Positions 30,128 to 40,636 of a DNA stretch of 64,000 nucleotides are shown in pieces. The notes under the pieces are model-generated. The model saw nothing but the letters and a program-made list of their open reading frames with translations. It ran no database searches and had not been told where the DNA came from. The stretch's first letter is position 1, and every line of letters starts with the position of its first letter. The translations under genes were made by a program, and so were the position numbers. Source of the DNA: Actinobacillus genomosp. 2 (GTDB taxonomy: Bacteria > Pseudomonadota > Gammaproteobacteria > Enterobacterales > Pasteurellaceae). Location: positions 620,001-684,000 of the forward strand of contig NZ_CP103807.1 of NCBI RefSeq assembly GCF_029773605.1, read 5' to 3'.

Positions 30128-31123
30128 TTATCTTTGATAGGATTTTACAATTTCTGTAAATTTTCTGAGTGAGTCCAGCCATTTTTCTTCATCGAAAATA
30201 TAGCCTGTCAACATAATTTCATCGACTAATTCAGCATATTCATCCATAAAATCAGCATATTGCTTAGTCACCGAGTCTTTACTACCGATAAAAATACCGC
30301 CACTTTGTAAATCAATAGAATGGCGTTCGCCTGCAGAATAGTATAGCGAATCCATATTCTCAACCGGTGGCTTTACAAAAACATTCTCACCACGTTGTTC
30401 ATTTAAAAAGAGCTGTTTAAGCGTACTGTTTGTGTAATGCGCTTCAGCATCCGTTTCTGCGACATTAACATTCAAACAAAGTACCATATAAGGCTTAGCA
30501 TAATGTTCAGAAGGTTTAAAATTTTGGCGATAAATCTCCGCAGCCTGTTTTTGTTGCATAGGTAAAAAATGAGATGCAAAAGCATACGGCAATCCTTTTT
30601 CTGCAGCAAAATACGCACTTGCCGGACTAGAACCTAAAACAAAAATCGGTATATTCGTCCCCACACCCGGATAAGCATTAATACCATTTGGTTGCTCTTT
30701 ACCGAAATAAGTTTGTAAATCCGCAACATCTTGTTCGTAATGAGTATGAGATATAGCCTGACGGCGTAAAGCGGCAGCGGTAAAAGGATCTGCCCCCTTA
30801 GCACGCCCCACCCCGATTTCAACTCGGCTTGGAAATAGTGTTGCCAACGTTCCATATTGTTCCGCCACAATAAGTGGACTATGATTAGGCAACATGACAC
30901 CACCAGCACCCACTTTAATTCGCTGAGTATGATGTAATAATGTCGAAACTAAAATCTGGGTGGCCGAGCTGGCATAAGCTCGAATATTATGATGTTCGGC
31001 AATCCAAAAGCGTTCAAATCCCAGTTCTTCGGCCAGTTTTGCCTCTCGAATCACCGAATCAATTGCTTGTTTGCGTGTAAATCCTTCACGTACAGGTACA
31101 AGACTTAAAGCTGATAATTTCAT
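30128..31123 (-). CDS. Luciferase-like flavin monooxygenase (YhbW-like)
   Basis: A 331-residue protein of the bacterial-luciferase (LLM) superfamily. It has LGFERFWIAEHHN near residue 35-47, SPLIVAEQYGTLATLFPSRVEIGVGRAKG (about 82-110) and the PIFVLGSSPASAYFAAEKGLPYAF stretch. Family members use reduced FMN to oxidise aldehydes, sulfonates or other small molecules. E. coli YhbW is the nearest type by pattern. No flavin reductase is adjacent and it sits alone between terminators, so the substrate is unknown. Confidence 0.82.
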   Translation of the reverse strand: MKLSALSLVPVREGFTRKQAIDSVIREAKLAEELGFERFWIAEHHNIRAYASSATQILVSTLLHHTQRIKVGAGGVMLPNHSPLIVAEQYGTLATLFPSRVEIGVGRAKGADPFTAAALRRQAISHTHYEQDVADLQTYFGKEQPNGINAYPGVGTNIPIFVLGSSPASAYFAAEKGLPYAFASHFLPMQQKQAAEIYRQNFKPSEHYAKPYMVLCLNVNVAETDAEAHYTNSTLKQLFLNEQRGENVFVKPPVENMDSLYYSAGERHSIDLQSGGIFIGSKDSVTKQYADFMDEYAELVDEIMLTGYIFDEEKWLDSLRKFTEIVKSYQR

Positions 31124-31323
31124 TTTGCTCTCCGAATATTAAGTTTGGAATTATACAAATCCCTTCATAAAAAGGAAATTGTGTATATTTCATTTCACTC
31201 AACAAGATTTACAGAAAATCGACCGCTTGTTTTCGATCCTTTTTCCGTTCTCAATGCTTTTAGTATATAATATGGCGATTTTGCGACTCGCAAAGACAGA
31301 ATTTTTAGAAGGACAGAATAATA

Positions 31324-32844
31324 ATGACTCCAGTTGTTGCCCTTGTCGGCAGACCGAATGTGGGTAAATCCACTTTATTTAACCGTCTAACCCGCACACG
31401 TGATGCGTTGGTTGCGGACTTTCCGGGGCTAACTCGTGACCGTAAATATGGTCATGCCAATATTGCCGGTTATGATTTTATCGTAATTGATACTGGTGGT
31501 ATTGACGGTACGGAAGAAGGTGTAGAAGAAAAAATGGCGGAACAATCGCTACTCGCGATTGAAGAAGCCGATGTTGTGCTTTTCTTAGTCGATGCGCGTG
31601 CTGGTTTATTACCAGCCGATATCGGTATTGCACAATACTTACGTCAACGTGAAAAAACGACCGTGGTCGTAGCAAATAAAACGGACGGTATTGATGCGGA
31701 TTCACATTGCGCGGAATTTTATCAATTAGGCTTAGGTGAAGTTGAACAGATCGCAGCGGCACAAGGTCGTGGTGTAACACAACTTATCGAACAAGTCTTA
31801 GCACCACTTGGCGAACAATTAAATGCGGATCAAGCGGTCGAAAATGATGAAGATTCTGCAAATGAAGAAGCGGACGAATGGGATACTGATTTTGACTTCG
31901 ATAATGAAGATGATACCGCATTACTTGACGAAGCACTTGAAGAAGAAAGCGAAGAATCTATCGAAGATAAAAATATCAAGATTGCTATCGTTGGTCGTCC
32001 GAATGTGGGTAAATCAACGTTAACCAACCGCATTCTCGGTGAAGAACGTGTGGTGGTTTACGATATGCCGGGGACGACACGTGATTCAATCTATATTCCG
32101 ATGGAACGTGACGGTCAGCAATATACGATTATTGATACAGCTGGCGTGCGTAAACGTGGTAAGGTCAATTTAGCGGTGGAAAAATTCTCCGTAATTAAAA
32201 CCCTACAAGCGATTCAAGATGCGAACGTGGTATTACTTACCATTGATGCACGTGAAGGGATTTCTGATCAAGATTTATCACTACTCGGCTTTATTCTAAA
32301 TGCCGGCCGTTCACTTGTAATCGTCGTGAATAAATGGGACGGTTTATCACAAGATATTAAAGATCAAGTGAAATCCGAATTAGACCGCCGTTTAGACTTT
32401 ATTGATTTCGCACGTGTGCATTTTATTTCTGCATTACACGGCTCAGGCGTAGGTAACTTATTTGATTCCGTGAAAGAAGCCTATACGTGTGCGACACAGA
32501 AAACATCAACTTCGATGCTGACACGTATTTTACGTATGGCTGCAGATGAGCATCAGCCACCGTTAGTAAACGGTCGCCGTGTTAAATTAAAATACGCTCA
32601 CCCGGGTGGTTATAATCCGCCAATTATCGTGATTCACGGTAACCAAGTCGAAAAATTAGCGGATTCTTATAAACGTTATTTAAGTAATTACTTCCGTAAG
32701 AGCTTGAAAATTATCGGTTCGCCGATCCGTATTCAGTTCCAAGAAGGTAATAACCCGTTTGCCGGTAAGAAAAATAAACTCACACCAAACCAATTACGTA
32801 AACGTAAACGCTTGATGAAGTTTATTAAAAAAAGTAAGAAATAA
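31324..32844 (+). CDS. der: Ribosome-assembly GTPase Der (EngA)
   Basis: A 506-residue tandem GTPase needed for 50S maturation. The first G1 motif GRPNVGKST is at about 9-17 and the second at about 224-232. Matching G3 (DTGGI, DTAGV) and G4 (NKTD, NKWD) motifs follow in each, then a C-terminal KH-like domain and a basic tail. The linker between domains (about 174-216) is very acidic, rich in Asp/Glu, as in gamma-proteobacterial Der. A -10-like TATAAT at 31266-31271 precedes the gene. Confidence 0.97.
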   Translation: MTPVVALVGRPNVGKSTLFNRLTRTRDALVADFPGLTRDRKYGHANIAGYDFIVIDTGGIDGTEEGVEEKMAEQSLLAIEEADVVLFLVDARAGLLPADIGIAQYLRQREKTTVVVANKTDGIDADSHCAEFYQLGLGEVEQIAAAQGRGVTQLIEQVLAPLGEQLNADQAVENDEDSANEEADEWDTDFDFDNEDDTALLDEALEEESEESIEDKNIKIAIVGRPNVGKSTLTNRILGEERVVVYDMPGTTRDSIYIPMERDGQQYTIIDTAGVRKRGKVNLAVEKFSVIKTLQAIQDANVVLLTIDAREGISDQDLSLLGFILNAGRSLVIVVNKWDGLSQDIKDQVKSELDRRLDFIDFARVHFISALHGSGVGNLFDSVKEAYTCATQKTSTSMLTRILRMAADEHQPPLVNGRRVKLKYAHPGGYNPPIIVIHGNQVEKLADSYKRYLSNYFRKSLKIIGSPIRIQFQEGNNPFAGKKNKLTPNQLRKRKRLMKFIKKSKK

Positions 32845-32908
32845 TTAGACAAATCTCTCCCTTATTAGTACTCGTCTTTGGCGGGTATTATGACTGAACA
32901 AGGTTTAA

Positions 32909-32931
32909 GGCACTCGTCACAGACGAGCGCC
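32909..32931. repeat. Small palindrome between der and hldE
   Basis: GGCACTCGT-CACAG-ACGAGCGCC, a 9-bp stem with one mismatch. A related ACTCGTC/GGCGGGT stretch lies at about 32871-32886. There is no T run, so it looks like a REP-type element rather than a terminator. Confidence 0.5.
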
Positions 32932-32954
32932 ATTATTTAATTGAGAAATTAACT

Positions 32955-34385
32955 ATGATGATGCAATACTCTCCGAAATTTAATAATGCTAAAGTGCTTG
33001 TACTTGGCGATGTAATGTTAGACCGTTATTGGTTTGGTGCAACAAACCGTATTTCTCCAGAAGCACCTGTGCCAGTGGTAAAAGTACAAGATATCGAAGA
33101 ACGTGCCGGTGGCGCGGCGAATGTGGCAATGAACATTGCCAGCCTTGGTGTACCGGTCGCTCTTCACGGTCTAATCGGGCAAGATGATGCCGGCCGTGCT
33201 TTAGATAAATTACTCAATTCACATAATATCCAAAACCACTGTGTTGCATTGGACTCACACCCAACCATCACTAAATTGCGTATCCTTTCACGTCACCAAC
33301 AGCTTTTACGTTTAGATTTCGAAGAAGGCTTTCATCATGTCGCAAGCGATGCTTTGCTTGCAAAACTTGAGCAAGAAATCACCGCTTATGGTGCATTAAT
33401 CTTATCGGATTATGGCAAAGGTACACTTGAATCGGTACAGAAAATGATTCAAGTGGCTCGCAAAGCCGGCGTACCGACACTCATTGACCCGAAAGGTACC
33501 GATTTTGAACGCTATCGAGGTGCAACGCTCTTAACGCCGAATATGTCTGAATTTGAAGCAGTGGTTGGTCACTGCAAAGATGACGATGAAATCGTAGAGA
33601 AAGGCTTAAAACTTATCGCTGATTTAGAATTAACTGCGTTATTAGTCACTCGCTCAGAAAAAGGTATGACGTTATTACGCCCTAATCAGGCACAGTTCCA
33701 CTTACCGACCCAAGCGAAAGAGGTTTATGACGTAACCGGTGCCGGTGATACAGTAATCAGTGTACTTGCCACTGCGATTGCCGACGGTCGTCCTTACGAA
33801 GAAGCCTGTTATTTAGCAAATGCAGCAGCTGGTGTGGTTGTCGGTAAATTAGGGACTTCAACCGTCACACCAACGGAATTAGAAAATGCCATTCATCATC
33901 GTGAAGAAACCGGTTTTGGCGTTTTAGCGGAAGATGAATTAAAACGTGCGGTAGAACAAGCAAAACAACGAGGTGAGAAAATTGTAATGACTAACGGTTG
34001 TTTTGATATTCTACACCCAGGTCATGTTTCTTACTTAGAAAATGCACGTAAATTAGGAGATCGTTTAATTGTAGCGGTAAATACCGATGAATCGGTCAAA
34101 CGCTTAAAAGGCGAATCTCGCCCGATTAACGATTTAAATGCTCGAATGGCGGTACTTGCCGGTTTAGCTTCAGTGGATTGGGTCGTACCTTTTGCAGAAG
34201 ACACGCCTCAACGTCTTATCGGTGAAATCTTACCTGACTTATTAGTCAAAGGTGGTGATTATAAACCTGAAGAGATTGCTGGTAGCCAAGAAGTTTGGGC
34301 AAATGGCGGTGAGGTGAAAGTATTAAATTTTGAGAACGGTTGTTCAACAACAAACGTTATCAAAAAAATTCAAGCATCCAAATAA
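32955..34385 (+). CDS. hldE: Bifunctional heptose 7-phosphate kinase / heptose 1-phosphate adenylyltransferase
   Basis: A 476-residue fusion making ADP-heptose for the LPS inner core. The N-terminal ribokinase-like domain (1 to about 315) ends with the [13 protein letters not shown]-binding motif. The C-terminal cytidylyltransferase-like domain (about 340-476) has [16 protein letters not shown], the HxGH motif. Length equals E. coli HldE (477). Three ATG codons stand in a row at 32955, 32958 and 32961, so the exact start is uncertain. Confidence 0.97.
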   Translation: MMMQYSPKFNNAKVLVLGDVMLDRYWFGATNRISPEAPVPVVKVQDIEERAGGAANVAMNIASLGVPVALHGLIGQDDAGRALDKLLNSHNIQNHCVALDSHPTITKLRILSRHQQLLRLDFEEGFHHVASDALLAKLEQEITAYGALILSDYGKGTLESVQKMIQVARKAGVPTLIDPKGTDFERYRGATLLTPNMSEFEAVVGHCKDDDEIVEKGLKLIADLELTALLVTRSEKGMTLLRPNQAQFHLPTQAKEVYDVTGAGDTVISVLATAIADGRPYEEACYLANAAAGVVVGKLGTSTVTPTELENAIHHREETGFGVLAEDELKRAVEQAKQRGEKIVMTNGCFDILHPGHVSYLENARKLGDRLIVAVNTDESVKRLKGESRPINDLNARMAVLAGLASVDWVVPFAEDTPQRLIGEILPDLLVKGGDYKPEEIAGSQEVWANGGEVKVLNFENGCSTTNVIKKIQASK

Positions 34386-34398
34386 GTATTGAGCCATA

Positions 34399-34938
34399 AT
34401 GGAAAAAATTATTATTGACTCGGAACAATTTCAACGCACTATCTCTCGCATCTCACATCAAATTATTGAGAAACATTCCTCACTCGATAATTTGGTGTTA
34501 GTCGGGATAAAACGTCGAGGTGCTGACATTGCAAACATGTTACAAAAAAGAATTAATGAGTTAGTTCAAATACAACTACCATTAATGGCTTTGGACATTA
34601 CATTTTATCGAGATGACCTCAATGTGATACATCAAGATCCAATCTATTCTGGTGTTGAAGATCAGATTGATATTACCGGAAAAAATGTTATCCTGATTGA
34701 CGATGTACTATTTACTGGTAGAACTATTCGGGCAGCACTTGATGCACTACTTGATTTTGGACGAGCGACTCGTATAGAGCTTGTGATTTTAGTCGATAGA
34801 GGTCATAGAGAGCTTCCGATTCGAGCTGACTACGTCGGAAAAAATATTCCTACTTCAAAAAATGAAAAGATTCAAGTTCGGACACAATGCTATGATAATG
34901 TAAATCAGGTGGCTCTAATACGTGCCAATCATGAATAA
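34399..34938 (+). CDS. pyrR: PyrR-type phosphoribosyltransferase
   Basis: A 179-residue type I phosphoribosyltransferase. The PRPP loop is VILIDDVLFTGRTIRAALDAL (about 96-116), and VLVGIKRRGADIAN and LVDRGHRELPIRADYVGKNIPT are typical of PyrR. In Bacilli PyrR binds pyr mRNA for attenuation and has weak uracil phosphoribosyltransferase activity. In gamma-proteobacteria the role is not clear. A genuine Upp is also in the window (37029-37655), so this is not needed for uracil salvage. It lies 13 bases after hldE and has slightly more AT-rich codon use than its neighbours. Confidence 0.87.
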   Translation: MEKIIIDSEQFQRTISRISHQIIEKHSSLDNLVLVGIKRRGADIANMLQKRINELVQIQLPLMALDITFYRDDLNVIHQDPIYSGVEDQIDITGKNVILIDDVLFTGRTIRAALDALLDFGRATRIELVILVDRGHRELPIRADYVGKNIPTSKNEKIQVRTQCYDNVNQVALIRANHE

Positions 34939-34943
34939 GTGTC

Positions 34944-34971
34944 GGAACCTTTTTAAGAAATTTAGCTCTAA
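34944..34971 (+). promoter_or_regulatory. Predicted sigma-E promoter for surA
   Basis: GGAACCT (34944-34950), a 16-base spacer and TCTAA (34967-34971), close to the RpoE consensus. surA is a known RpoE target in E. coli. The -10 overlaps an inverted repeat (AGCTCTAA 34964-34971 with TTAGAGCT 34978-34985) that may also end pyrR transcription. Confidence 0.5.
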
Positions 34972-35014
34972 GTGTTTTTAGAGCTTATCTTTAACCTTTA
35001 ATAGGAAATAATAA

Positions 35015-35965
35015 ATGAAATTAATCTCGGCAAAATCTTTATTAATCGCATTGGTTACTGCTATTGGTATTTCTCAAACAGCCAGTGCTGTAGAAGAACG
35101 TGTCGTTGCACTCGTGAATGGTGCACCAATAATGGAAAGCCAAGTCCAACGCACATTAGGGAAAAAAGCTAACTCGGAAGCAAATCATAAAGCAGCCGTA
35201 GAACAAATCATTGACGATATCTTAGTTCAAAAAGCGGTAAAAGAAGCCGGTGTAAAAGTGAATTATGCTAAAGTCGATCAAGTCATTGAAGATATTGCTG
35301 TTCGTAATGGTATTACTTACGGTCAATTACTAGATGCGTTAGATTATCAAGGCATTACTTTAGAGCAATACCGCCACCAAATCGCACAACAAATGGCAAT
35401 GGAACAAGTGCGTAATATCAGTATCAGCAAGTCTATCCAAGTAGACCCTCAAGCGGTACAAGCAAAAGCAAAAGAAATGCTTGCAAAAGATAAAGCTAAC
35501 GGTAAGCTCAAAACTGTTAATGGCACACAGCATAGAGTGAGCCATATTCTGATTAAAACCTCTCCGGTATTAAATGACTCGCAAGCAAAAGCTACCTTAA
35601 ATAAAATCGTTGCGGATATTAAATCAGGTAAAACAACCTTTGAAGAAGCAGCGAAAACATATTCGGTTGATTATCTTTCTGCAGCGGACGGTGGCGATCT
35701 AGGCTATAATTTCTTAGATATTTATGATCCTGCATTTGCAAAAGCAGCTAAAACTGCTAAACAAAATCAAATTACCGCACCATTTAAATCTCAATTTGGA
35801 TGGCATATTCTTAAAGTTACTGGGACTCAGCAAGGAGACCGTACTGAGGATGCTTATCATCAACGTGCGTATGAACAGTTAGTTGATAAACAAGCTCAAG
35901 AAGCTGCAAAAGATTGGGTAAAAGCGTTAAGAAAAACGGCTGATATCCAATACGTTGGTAAATAA
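35015..35965 (+). CDS. surA: Periplasmic peptidyl-prolyl isomerase SurA (single parvulin domain)
   Basis: A 316-residue secreted chaperone for outer-membrane proteins. The signal peptide ends [10 protein letters not shown] (about residue 25). The N-terminal chaperone domain ([18 protein letters not shown]...) is complete. One parvulin domain ([11 protein letters not shown]...DGGDLGYN...[15 protein letters not shown], about 175-275) is followed by the C-terminal helix that completes the chaperone core. E. coli SurA has two parvulin domains and 428 residues; the shorter form occurs in Pasteurellaceae. rsmA follows, as in E. coli. Confidence 0.93.
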   Translation: MKLISAKSLLIALVTAIGISQTASAVEERVVALVNGAPIMESQVQRTLGKKANSEANHKAAVEQIIDDILVQKAVKEAGVKVNYAKVDQVIEDIAVRNGITYGQLLDALDYQGITLEQYRHQIAQQMAMEQVRNISISKSIQVDPQAVQAKAKEMLAKDKANGKLKTVNGTQHRVSHILIKTSPVLNDSQAKATLNKIVADIKSGKTTFEEAAKTYSVDYLSAADGGDLGYNFLDIYDPAFAKAAKTAKQNQITAPFKSQFGWHILKVTGTQQGDRTEDAYHQRAYEQLVDKQAQEAAKDWVKALRKTADIQYVGK

Positions 35966-35981
35966 AAATAACTTATTTCTT

Positions 35982-36010
35982 AAGAACCTCGCTCCTTGCG
36001 GGGTTCTTTG
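35982..36010 (+). terminator. Hairpin between surA and rsmA
   Basis: An 11-bp stem with one G-T pair (35982-35992 and 35998-36008, loop TCCTT), with a weak T tail. It ends 20 bases before rsmA. Confidence 0.6.
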
Positions 36011-36030
36011 CTTATTTGAAAAGGGTAAAA

Positions 36031-36900
36031 ATGAGTAATCAAAATTCAAAAAAACATTTAGGTCATACCGCTCGCAAACGTTTCGGTCAAAACTTTTTAC
36101 ATGATATGAACGTTATTCATAACATTGTTTCGGCAATTAACCCTAAAAATGGTCAATTTTTACTTGAAATCGGACCGGGTTTAGGTGCATTAACTGAACC
36201 AGTAGCCGAACAAGTCGATAAACTCACGGTGGTTGAGCTAGACCGTGATCTAGCCGAACGTTTACGTCACCATCCATTCTTAAATCATAAATTAACGATT
36301 ATTGAACAAGATGCGTTACGCTTTAATTTCCGTGAATATTTTGAAAGCCTTGAATTAAAAGAAGGTGAAGGCGTACGTGTATTCGGTAACTTACCGTATA
36401 ATATTTCAACACCATTAATGTTTCATTTATTCAAATTCTACGATTTGATTCAAGATATGCACTTTATGTTGCAAAAAGAAGTGGTAAAACGTTTATGTGC
36501 GGCACCAAATAGTAAAGCATATGGTCGTTTAACTATTATGGCACAATATTATTGTCAAGTAATGCCGGTATTGGAAGTACCGCCAACCGCATTCAAACCC
36601 GCACCGAAGGTTGATTCTGCGGTGGTACGTTTAATGCCGCATAAAGTATTACCGCATCCAGTAAAAGATGTGTATTGGTTAAACCGTGTCACTACACAAG
36701 CATTCAACCAACGCCGTAAAACATTGCGTAACGCACTCTCAACCTTATTTAGTCCCGAGCAATTAGAAGCACTCAATATCGACTTAAACGCACGTGCGGA
36801 AAATTTAAGTATTGCAGATTATGCCCGTTTAGCTAATTGGTTGTATGACAATCCGCCTGCAGTGGATAATCAAGAAGAAATTGTTGACGAAGATATTTAG
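36031..36900 (+). CDS. rsmA: 16S rRNA adenine dimethyltransferase RsmA (KsgA)
   Basis: A 289-residue SAM enzyme dimethylating A1518 and A1519 of 16S r[14 protein letters not shown] at the start, [13 protein letters not shown] (SAM motif I, about 47-59), ELDRDL and [11 protein letters not shown] (motif IV, about 120-130) are all present. ATG 36031 ([11 protein letters not shown]) has AAGGG upstream; an ATG 15 bases earlier sits before that site. Confidence 0.97.
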   Translation: MSNQNSKKHLGHTARKRFGQNFLHDMNVIHNIVSAINPKNGQFLLEIGPGLGALTEPVAEQVDKLTVVELDRDLAERLRHHPFLNHKLTIIEQDALRFNFREYFESLELKEGEGVRVFGNLPYNISTPLMFHLFKFYDLIQDMHFMLQKEVVKRLCAAPNSKAYGRLTIMAQYYCQVMPVLEVPPTAFKPAPKVDSAVVRLMPHKVLPHPVKDVYWLNRVTTQAFNQRRKTLRNALSTLFSPEQLEALNIDLNARAENLSIADYARLANWLYDNPPAVDNQEEIVDEDI

Positions 36901-36908
36901 TGTAAAAC

Positions 36909-36950
36909 AAGCGGTTCAATCTGTAAAAAATTTTGCAAATTAGACCGCTT
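36909..36950. terminator. Stem-loop of uptake-sequence type after rsmA
   Basis: AAGCGGTTCAAT pairs imperfectly (two mismatches) with ATTAGACCGCTT; the left arm belongs to an exact ACAAGCGGT copy at 36907. Confidence 0.5.
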
Positions 36951-36981
36951 ATCACAATACAAACACACACTTTGTAGATAT

Positions 36982-37016
36982 AAAAAAACCTAAGATATGC
37001 TCTTAGGTTTTTTTTA
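36982..37016. terminator. Bidirectional terminator rsmA/upp
   Basis: Stem AACCTAAGA/TCTTAGGTT (36987-36995 and 37001-37009), loop TATGC, flanked by seven As and an eight-T run. It ends upp on the minus strand. Confidence 0.92.
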
Positions 37017-37028
37017 TTTTATCGGTAA

Positions 37029-37655
37029 TTATTTCGTACCAAAAATCTTATCGCCGGCATCACCTAATCCCGGAATAATATAGCCGTGTTCATTTAGATG
37101 ACTATCAATTGAAGCCGTAAATAACTCAATATCCGGATGTGCAGCTTCTAATGCTTTAATCCCTTCTGGAGCCGCTACAAGTACAAGTACTTTAATATGT
37201 TTACAGCCTGCTTTTTTCAATAAATCAATTGTAGCAATCATTGAACCACCGGTTGCTAACATTGGATCAACGATAATCGCTAAACGCTCTTCTACATCGT
37301 TCGCTAATTTTGTGAAATAAGGCACTGGTTCTAACGTTTCTTCATTACGATAGATACCTACCACACTAATACGTGCACTTGGAATATGTTCCAACACACC
37401 GTCCATCATCCCTAAACCGGCACGTAAAATAGGTACTACCGTTACTTTTTTGCCTTTAATACGTTCAACTTCAACTTTACCGCACCAACCGTCAATTTCG
37501 ACTAATTCTGTTTCAAGATCAGTCGTTGCTTCATATGTTAATAAACTTCCCACTTCTGTCGCTAATGCACGGAAATCTTTGGTATTAATATCCGCTGCAC
37601 GCATTAAGCCTAATTTATGTTTTACCAGTGGGTGTTTCACTTCTACAATTTTCAT
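37029..37655 (-). CDS. upp: Uracil phosphoribosyltransferase
   Basis: A 208-residue salvage enzyme making UMP from uracil and PRPP. The PRPP-binding motif [24 protein letters not shown] is at about 127-150. The C-terminal [15 protein letters not shown] uracil-binding stretch is intact. Length equals E. coli Upp (208). Monocistronic; uraA, often its partner, is not adjacent. Start preceded by TAGGAGC on the minus strand. Confidence 0.97.
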   Translation of the reverse strand: MKIVEVKHPLVKHKLGLMRAADINTKDFRALATEVGSLLTYEATTDLETELVEIDGWCGKVEVERIKGKKVTVVPILRAGLGMMDGVLEHIPSARISVVGIYRNEETLEPVPYFTKLANDVEERLAIIVDPMLATGGSMIATIDLLKKAGCKHIKVLVLVAAPEGIKALEAAHPDIELFTASIDSHLNEHGYIIPGLGDAGDKIFGTK

Positions 37656-37739
37656 TTATCGCTCCTAAGGCATTTTGATGCTCACGTTATTTTATTTTGG
37701 CAGAATTTAACATTCCACCTCTCCTAAAATCTATTCATT

Positions 37740-39416
37740 TTACACTTTTGCTAATTCTTCATCTCTTAGCACTCGACGCAGAATTTTACCCACATTACTT
37801 TTCGGTAATTCATCACGAAATTCGATTTCACGTGGAATTTTATAGCCTGTTAGGTATTGACGGCAATAATTGCGTAATTCTTCACGAGTTAAACTTTCAT
37901 CCTTTTTCGTCACAAAGATTTTTATAGCCTCACCCGATGATTTACTTGGTATACCGATTGCAACCACTTCATTAACTTTAGGATTATGTGCAACTACATC
38001 TTCAATTTCATTCGGATAGACATTGAAACCGGACACAATGATCATATCTTTTTTACGATCAACAATACGTAAATTCAGATCTTCACCCATGACAACGATA
38101 TCACCGGTTGCCATCCAACCGTCTTTTAACACCTCTGCGGTATCTTCCGGACGTTGCCAATAGCCTTTCATCACTTGAGGACCTTTGACCCAAAGTTCTC
38201 CTCTCTCACCCATAGCAACATCATTACCTTCATCATCAACAATACGAATATCGGTATTAGGTACAGGTACTCCTATCGAGCCTGTATGTTCTATCGAGTC
38301 ACTACGTGTTGCAGCAATCAGCGGCGAACATTCTGTCATCCCATAACCTTCAATAATATGACAATCGGTTAATTCATGCCAACGTTTTGCCACGGCAGAT
38401 TGAATTGCCGCACCGCCACCGACGCTTAATTTTAAATTTGAAAAATCAACTTCTTTGAAATGTTCATTATTTAATAAGGCATTAAATAATGTATTTACGC
38501 CTGTCAACGCTACTACCGGATATTTTTTTAACTCTTTCACAAACCCAGGAATATCACGAGGATTAGTGATCAAAAGCCCCGTGATCCCCATCTCAATAAA
38601 GAGTAAGCAGTTTACCGAAAGAGCAAAAACGTGATAAAGCGGTAAAGGAATCACTGCAATACGTTCTTTTCCCTCTTTTAATAAAGGCTCAGCAACCCAT
38701 TTTGCCTGCTGGATATTTGCAATCACACTGCCATGGGTCAACATTGCACCTTTCGCTACGCCTGTTGTCCCCCCCGTATATTGTAAAAACGCAAGGTCAT
38801 CACGATCTAATATTGGCTTAACATATTGACGTTGCTTACCGATACTGAGTGCTTCACGAAAACTTACGGCATGAGGTAATTTATATTTAGGGACTAATTT
38901 TTTGATATATTTCACCACAAAATTAACCAAAGTACGCTTACCAAATGAAAGTTGATCGCCCATTCGGGTAAGAATTACGTGTTTTACACTGGTATTAAAT
39001 ACAACTTTTTCCAATGTTGCTGCAAAATTAGAGATAATAACAATAGCCTTTGCACCACTGTCATTTAATTGATGTTCTAATTCTCGAGGAGTATAAAGAG
39101 GATTAACGTTTACAACCACTAATCCAGCTCTCAAAGCACCAAATAATGCAATAGGATACTGCAATAAATTCGGCATCATAAGCGCAATTCGATCACCTTT
39201 TTCTAAACGCAGTTCATTTTGTAAATAAGCGGCAAAAGCTCGGCTACGTTCTTCTAACTTACGAAATGTCAACACTTTGCCCATGTTAATATAAGCTGGA
39301 ATATCCGGATGTTTACGCACCGCTGATTCAAACATCTCAACTAACGAATCATATGGTTGAACATTAATTGTATGTGGTGAACCTTCCGGATAATTTTCTA
39401 ACCAAATTTTTTCCAT
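37740..39416 (-). CDS. fadD: Long-chain acyl-CoA synthetase
   Basis: A 558-residue ANL-superfamily ligase activating fatty acids with ATP and Co[20 protein letters not shown] (P-loop, about 210-228), [10 protein letters not shown] (about 355-364), DGWMATGD and the C-terminal [17 protein letters not shown] with the adenylation Lys are present. Length equals E. coli FadD (561). It starts 8 bases after rseC, so the two share a message. Exogenous fatty acids taken up this way would go to membrane phospholipid or, if present elsewhere, beta-oxidation. Confidence 0.93.
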   Translation of the reverse strand: MEKIWLENYPEGSPHTINVQPYDSLVEMFESAVRKHPDIPAYINMGKVLTFRKLEERSRAFAAYLQNELRLEKGDRIALMMPNLLQYPIALFGALRAGLVVVNVNPLYTPRELEHQLNDSGAKAIVIISNFAATLEKVVFNTSVKHVILTRMGDQLSFGKRTLVNFVVKYIKKLVPKYKLPHAVSFREALSIGKQRQYVKPILDRDDLAFLQYTGGTTGVAKGAMLTHGSVIANIQQAKWVAEPLLKEGKERIAVIPLPLYHVFALSVNCLLFIEMGITGLLITNPRDIPGFVKELKKYPVVALTGVNTLFNALLNNEHFKEVDFSNLKLSVGGGAAIQSAVAKRWHELTDCHIIEGYGMTECSPLIAATRSDSIEHTGSIGVPVPNTDIRIVDDEGNDVAMGERGELWVKGPQVMKGYWQRPEDTAEVLKDGWMATGDIVVMGEDLNLRIVDRKKDMIIVSGFNVYPNEIEDVVAHNPKVNEVVAIGIPSKSSGEAIKIFVTKKDESLTREELRNYCRQYLTGYKIPREIEFRDELPKSNVGKILRRVLRDEELAKV

Positions 39417-39424
39417 ATCGTTTC

Positions 39425-39856
39425 CTATTGAATCCGTTTTAAAAATACAGGAATAAACTCATTTACCTGTTTTTTATTCATTATTTTTTTTATGCTCCAA
39501 AAAGTTATTCCGACACTTATCAACACGAAAACAGTCACTAATAACTCGTTTGAAATCAATTGAGAAAAACCGATCGCTGAAATAACTAACACAAACAGAG
39601 GAACACAATAAATCCAAAACACACTAAATAATAGGGTCTGCTCTGATAAACCTATTTGAATTTGGTCGCCTACTTTTAACGGCTCATTTACCGGTAACTC
39701 AAGCAAAGATACAAATTTTTCTCCGGTCAGTGCCGATAAAGACTTCGTACCGCAACTATTCCTTGCTGCACAAGAGCCACAAGCACTCTTAGCACTACAT
39801 TGAACGGTAGCAATACCATCTTGATATCTGATCACTGTTGCAGTTTCGATCATCAT
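39425..39856 (-). CDS. rseC: SoxR-reducing/sigma-E regulatory membrane protein RseC
   Basis: A 143-residue RseC/MucC family inner-membrane protein. The N-terminal domain has a cysteine cluster ([17 protein letters not shown], about 20-36), as in the family. Two hydrophobic segments follow (about 75-95 and 102-120). RseC mildly affects sigma-E and, with the Rnf/Rsx complex, SoxR reduction. I place the start at 39856 (MMIETATV), 8 bases from GAGGG; earlier ATGs overlap that site. It follows rseA with a 140-base gap holding a hairpin; rseB is missing between them. Confidence 0.88.
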   Translation of the reverse strand: MMIETATVIRYQDGIATVQCSAKSACGSCAARNSCGTKSLSALTGEKFVSLLELPVNEPLKVGDQIQIGLSEQTLLFSVFWIYCVPLFVLVISAIGFSQLISNELLVTVFVLISVGITFWSIKKIMNKKQVNEFIPVFLKRIQ

Positions 39857-39917
39857 AAACATTCCCTCAGGAACTAAAAATAGCATAGTAAAATGCTTAT
39901 GCTATTGTATAAAAATA

Positions 39918-39973
39918 AAAGCGGTAAGATTGTAACAAATTTTTACAAAAAATTCGCTAAATCTTACCGCTTT
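39918..39973 (-). terminator. Stem-loop between rseA and rseC
   Basis: Perfect 13-bp arms AAAGCGGTAAGAT (39918-39930) and ATCTTACCGCTTT (39961-39973), degenerate uptake sequences at the spot where rseB lies in E. coli. Confidence 0.6.
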
Positions 39974-39996
39974 CTTTATAGTCGATAAACTTTTCT

Positions 39997-40617
39997 TTAG
40001 TGTTTATTTGACTCTGACTTTGTATCAGTTGATGATGTTTGAGCCTTGACTTTTTGTTCTTCAGTTAACGTCACAGCACCAACAGTTGCTTGACGCTGAA
40101 ATTGTTGAGCCTGTAATAAAGTATTGATTTTATATTGTTGGCTCTCTAATTGTTCTGCTGAGGCTACATCGTGGCGTGGAGCATTATAACTTACCGGCTG
40201 AAGAGAATCGCTAAATGGCTGAGTTTTTAATACTGGTTGTTCTAATTGAGCTGTTTCAGAATTAGAATTCATAAAATTTACACCTAAAACGGCAACTAAA
40301 CACACGGAAGCAGCAATACCAGCTTGCATAAGTGGCACGCTCCAACGTTTTAATTTTAGTAACATTCCTTTAGGCTGAACGGACTGTTCCGATTTATTTG
40401 AAGATAAAGATTCAATCTCTTCATTTTCAAGTAATGCTTCCATTTTTGCTGAGAAATCATTACCTAAAATAATTTCATCACCATGTAAAACACTTTTAAT
40501 CGCATGATAATTAGCCCATTTTTGCTTTAATTCAGGACTTTCACATAAAGCGTCAATAAATTCATCATCAGCTTTATGTCCGTCCATAAAAGCGGAAAGG
40601 GTTTCTTTTTGTTGCAT
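39997..40617 (-). CDS. rseA: Anti-sigma-E factor RseA
   Basis: A 206-residue single-pass inner-membrane protein. The cytoplasmic N-terminal part (KETLSAFMDGHKADDEFIDAL..., 1 to about 100) binds and masks RpoE. A transmembrane segment is at about 107-128 (LMQAGIAASVCLVAVLGVNF). The periplasmic part is Gln/Ser-rich and ends without the exposed-barrel-type motif I could name. ATG 40617 (MQQKETLS) has GGAG upstream; longer frames overlap the rpoE end. Regulated proteolysis by DegS and then RseP (17816-19129) frees RpoE. Confidence 0.9.
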   Translation of the reverse strand: MQQKETLSAFMDGHKADDEFIDALCESPELKQKWANYHAIKSVLHGDEIILGNDFSAKMEALLENEEIESLSSNKSEQSVQPKGMLLKLKRWSVPLMQAGIAASVCLVAVLGVNFMNSNSETAQLEQPVLKTQPFSDSLQPVSYNAPRHDVASAEQLESQQYKINTLLQAQQFQRQATVGAVTLTEEQKVKAQTSSTDTKSESNKH

Positions 40618-40636
40618 AATAAACTCCGATTGAATC

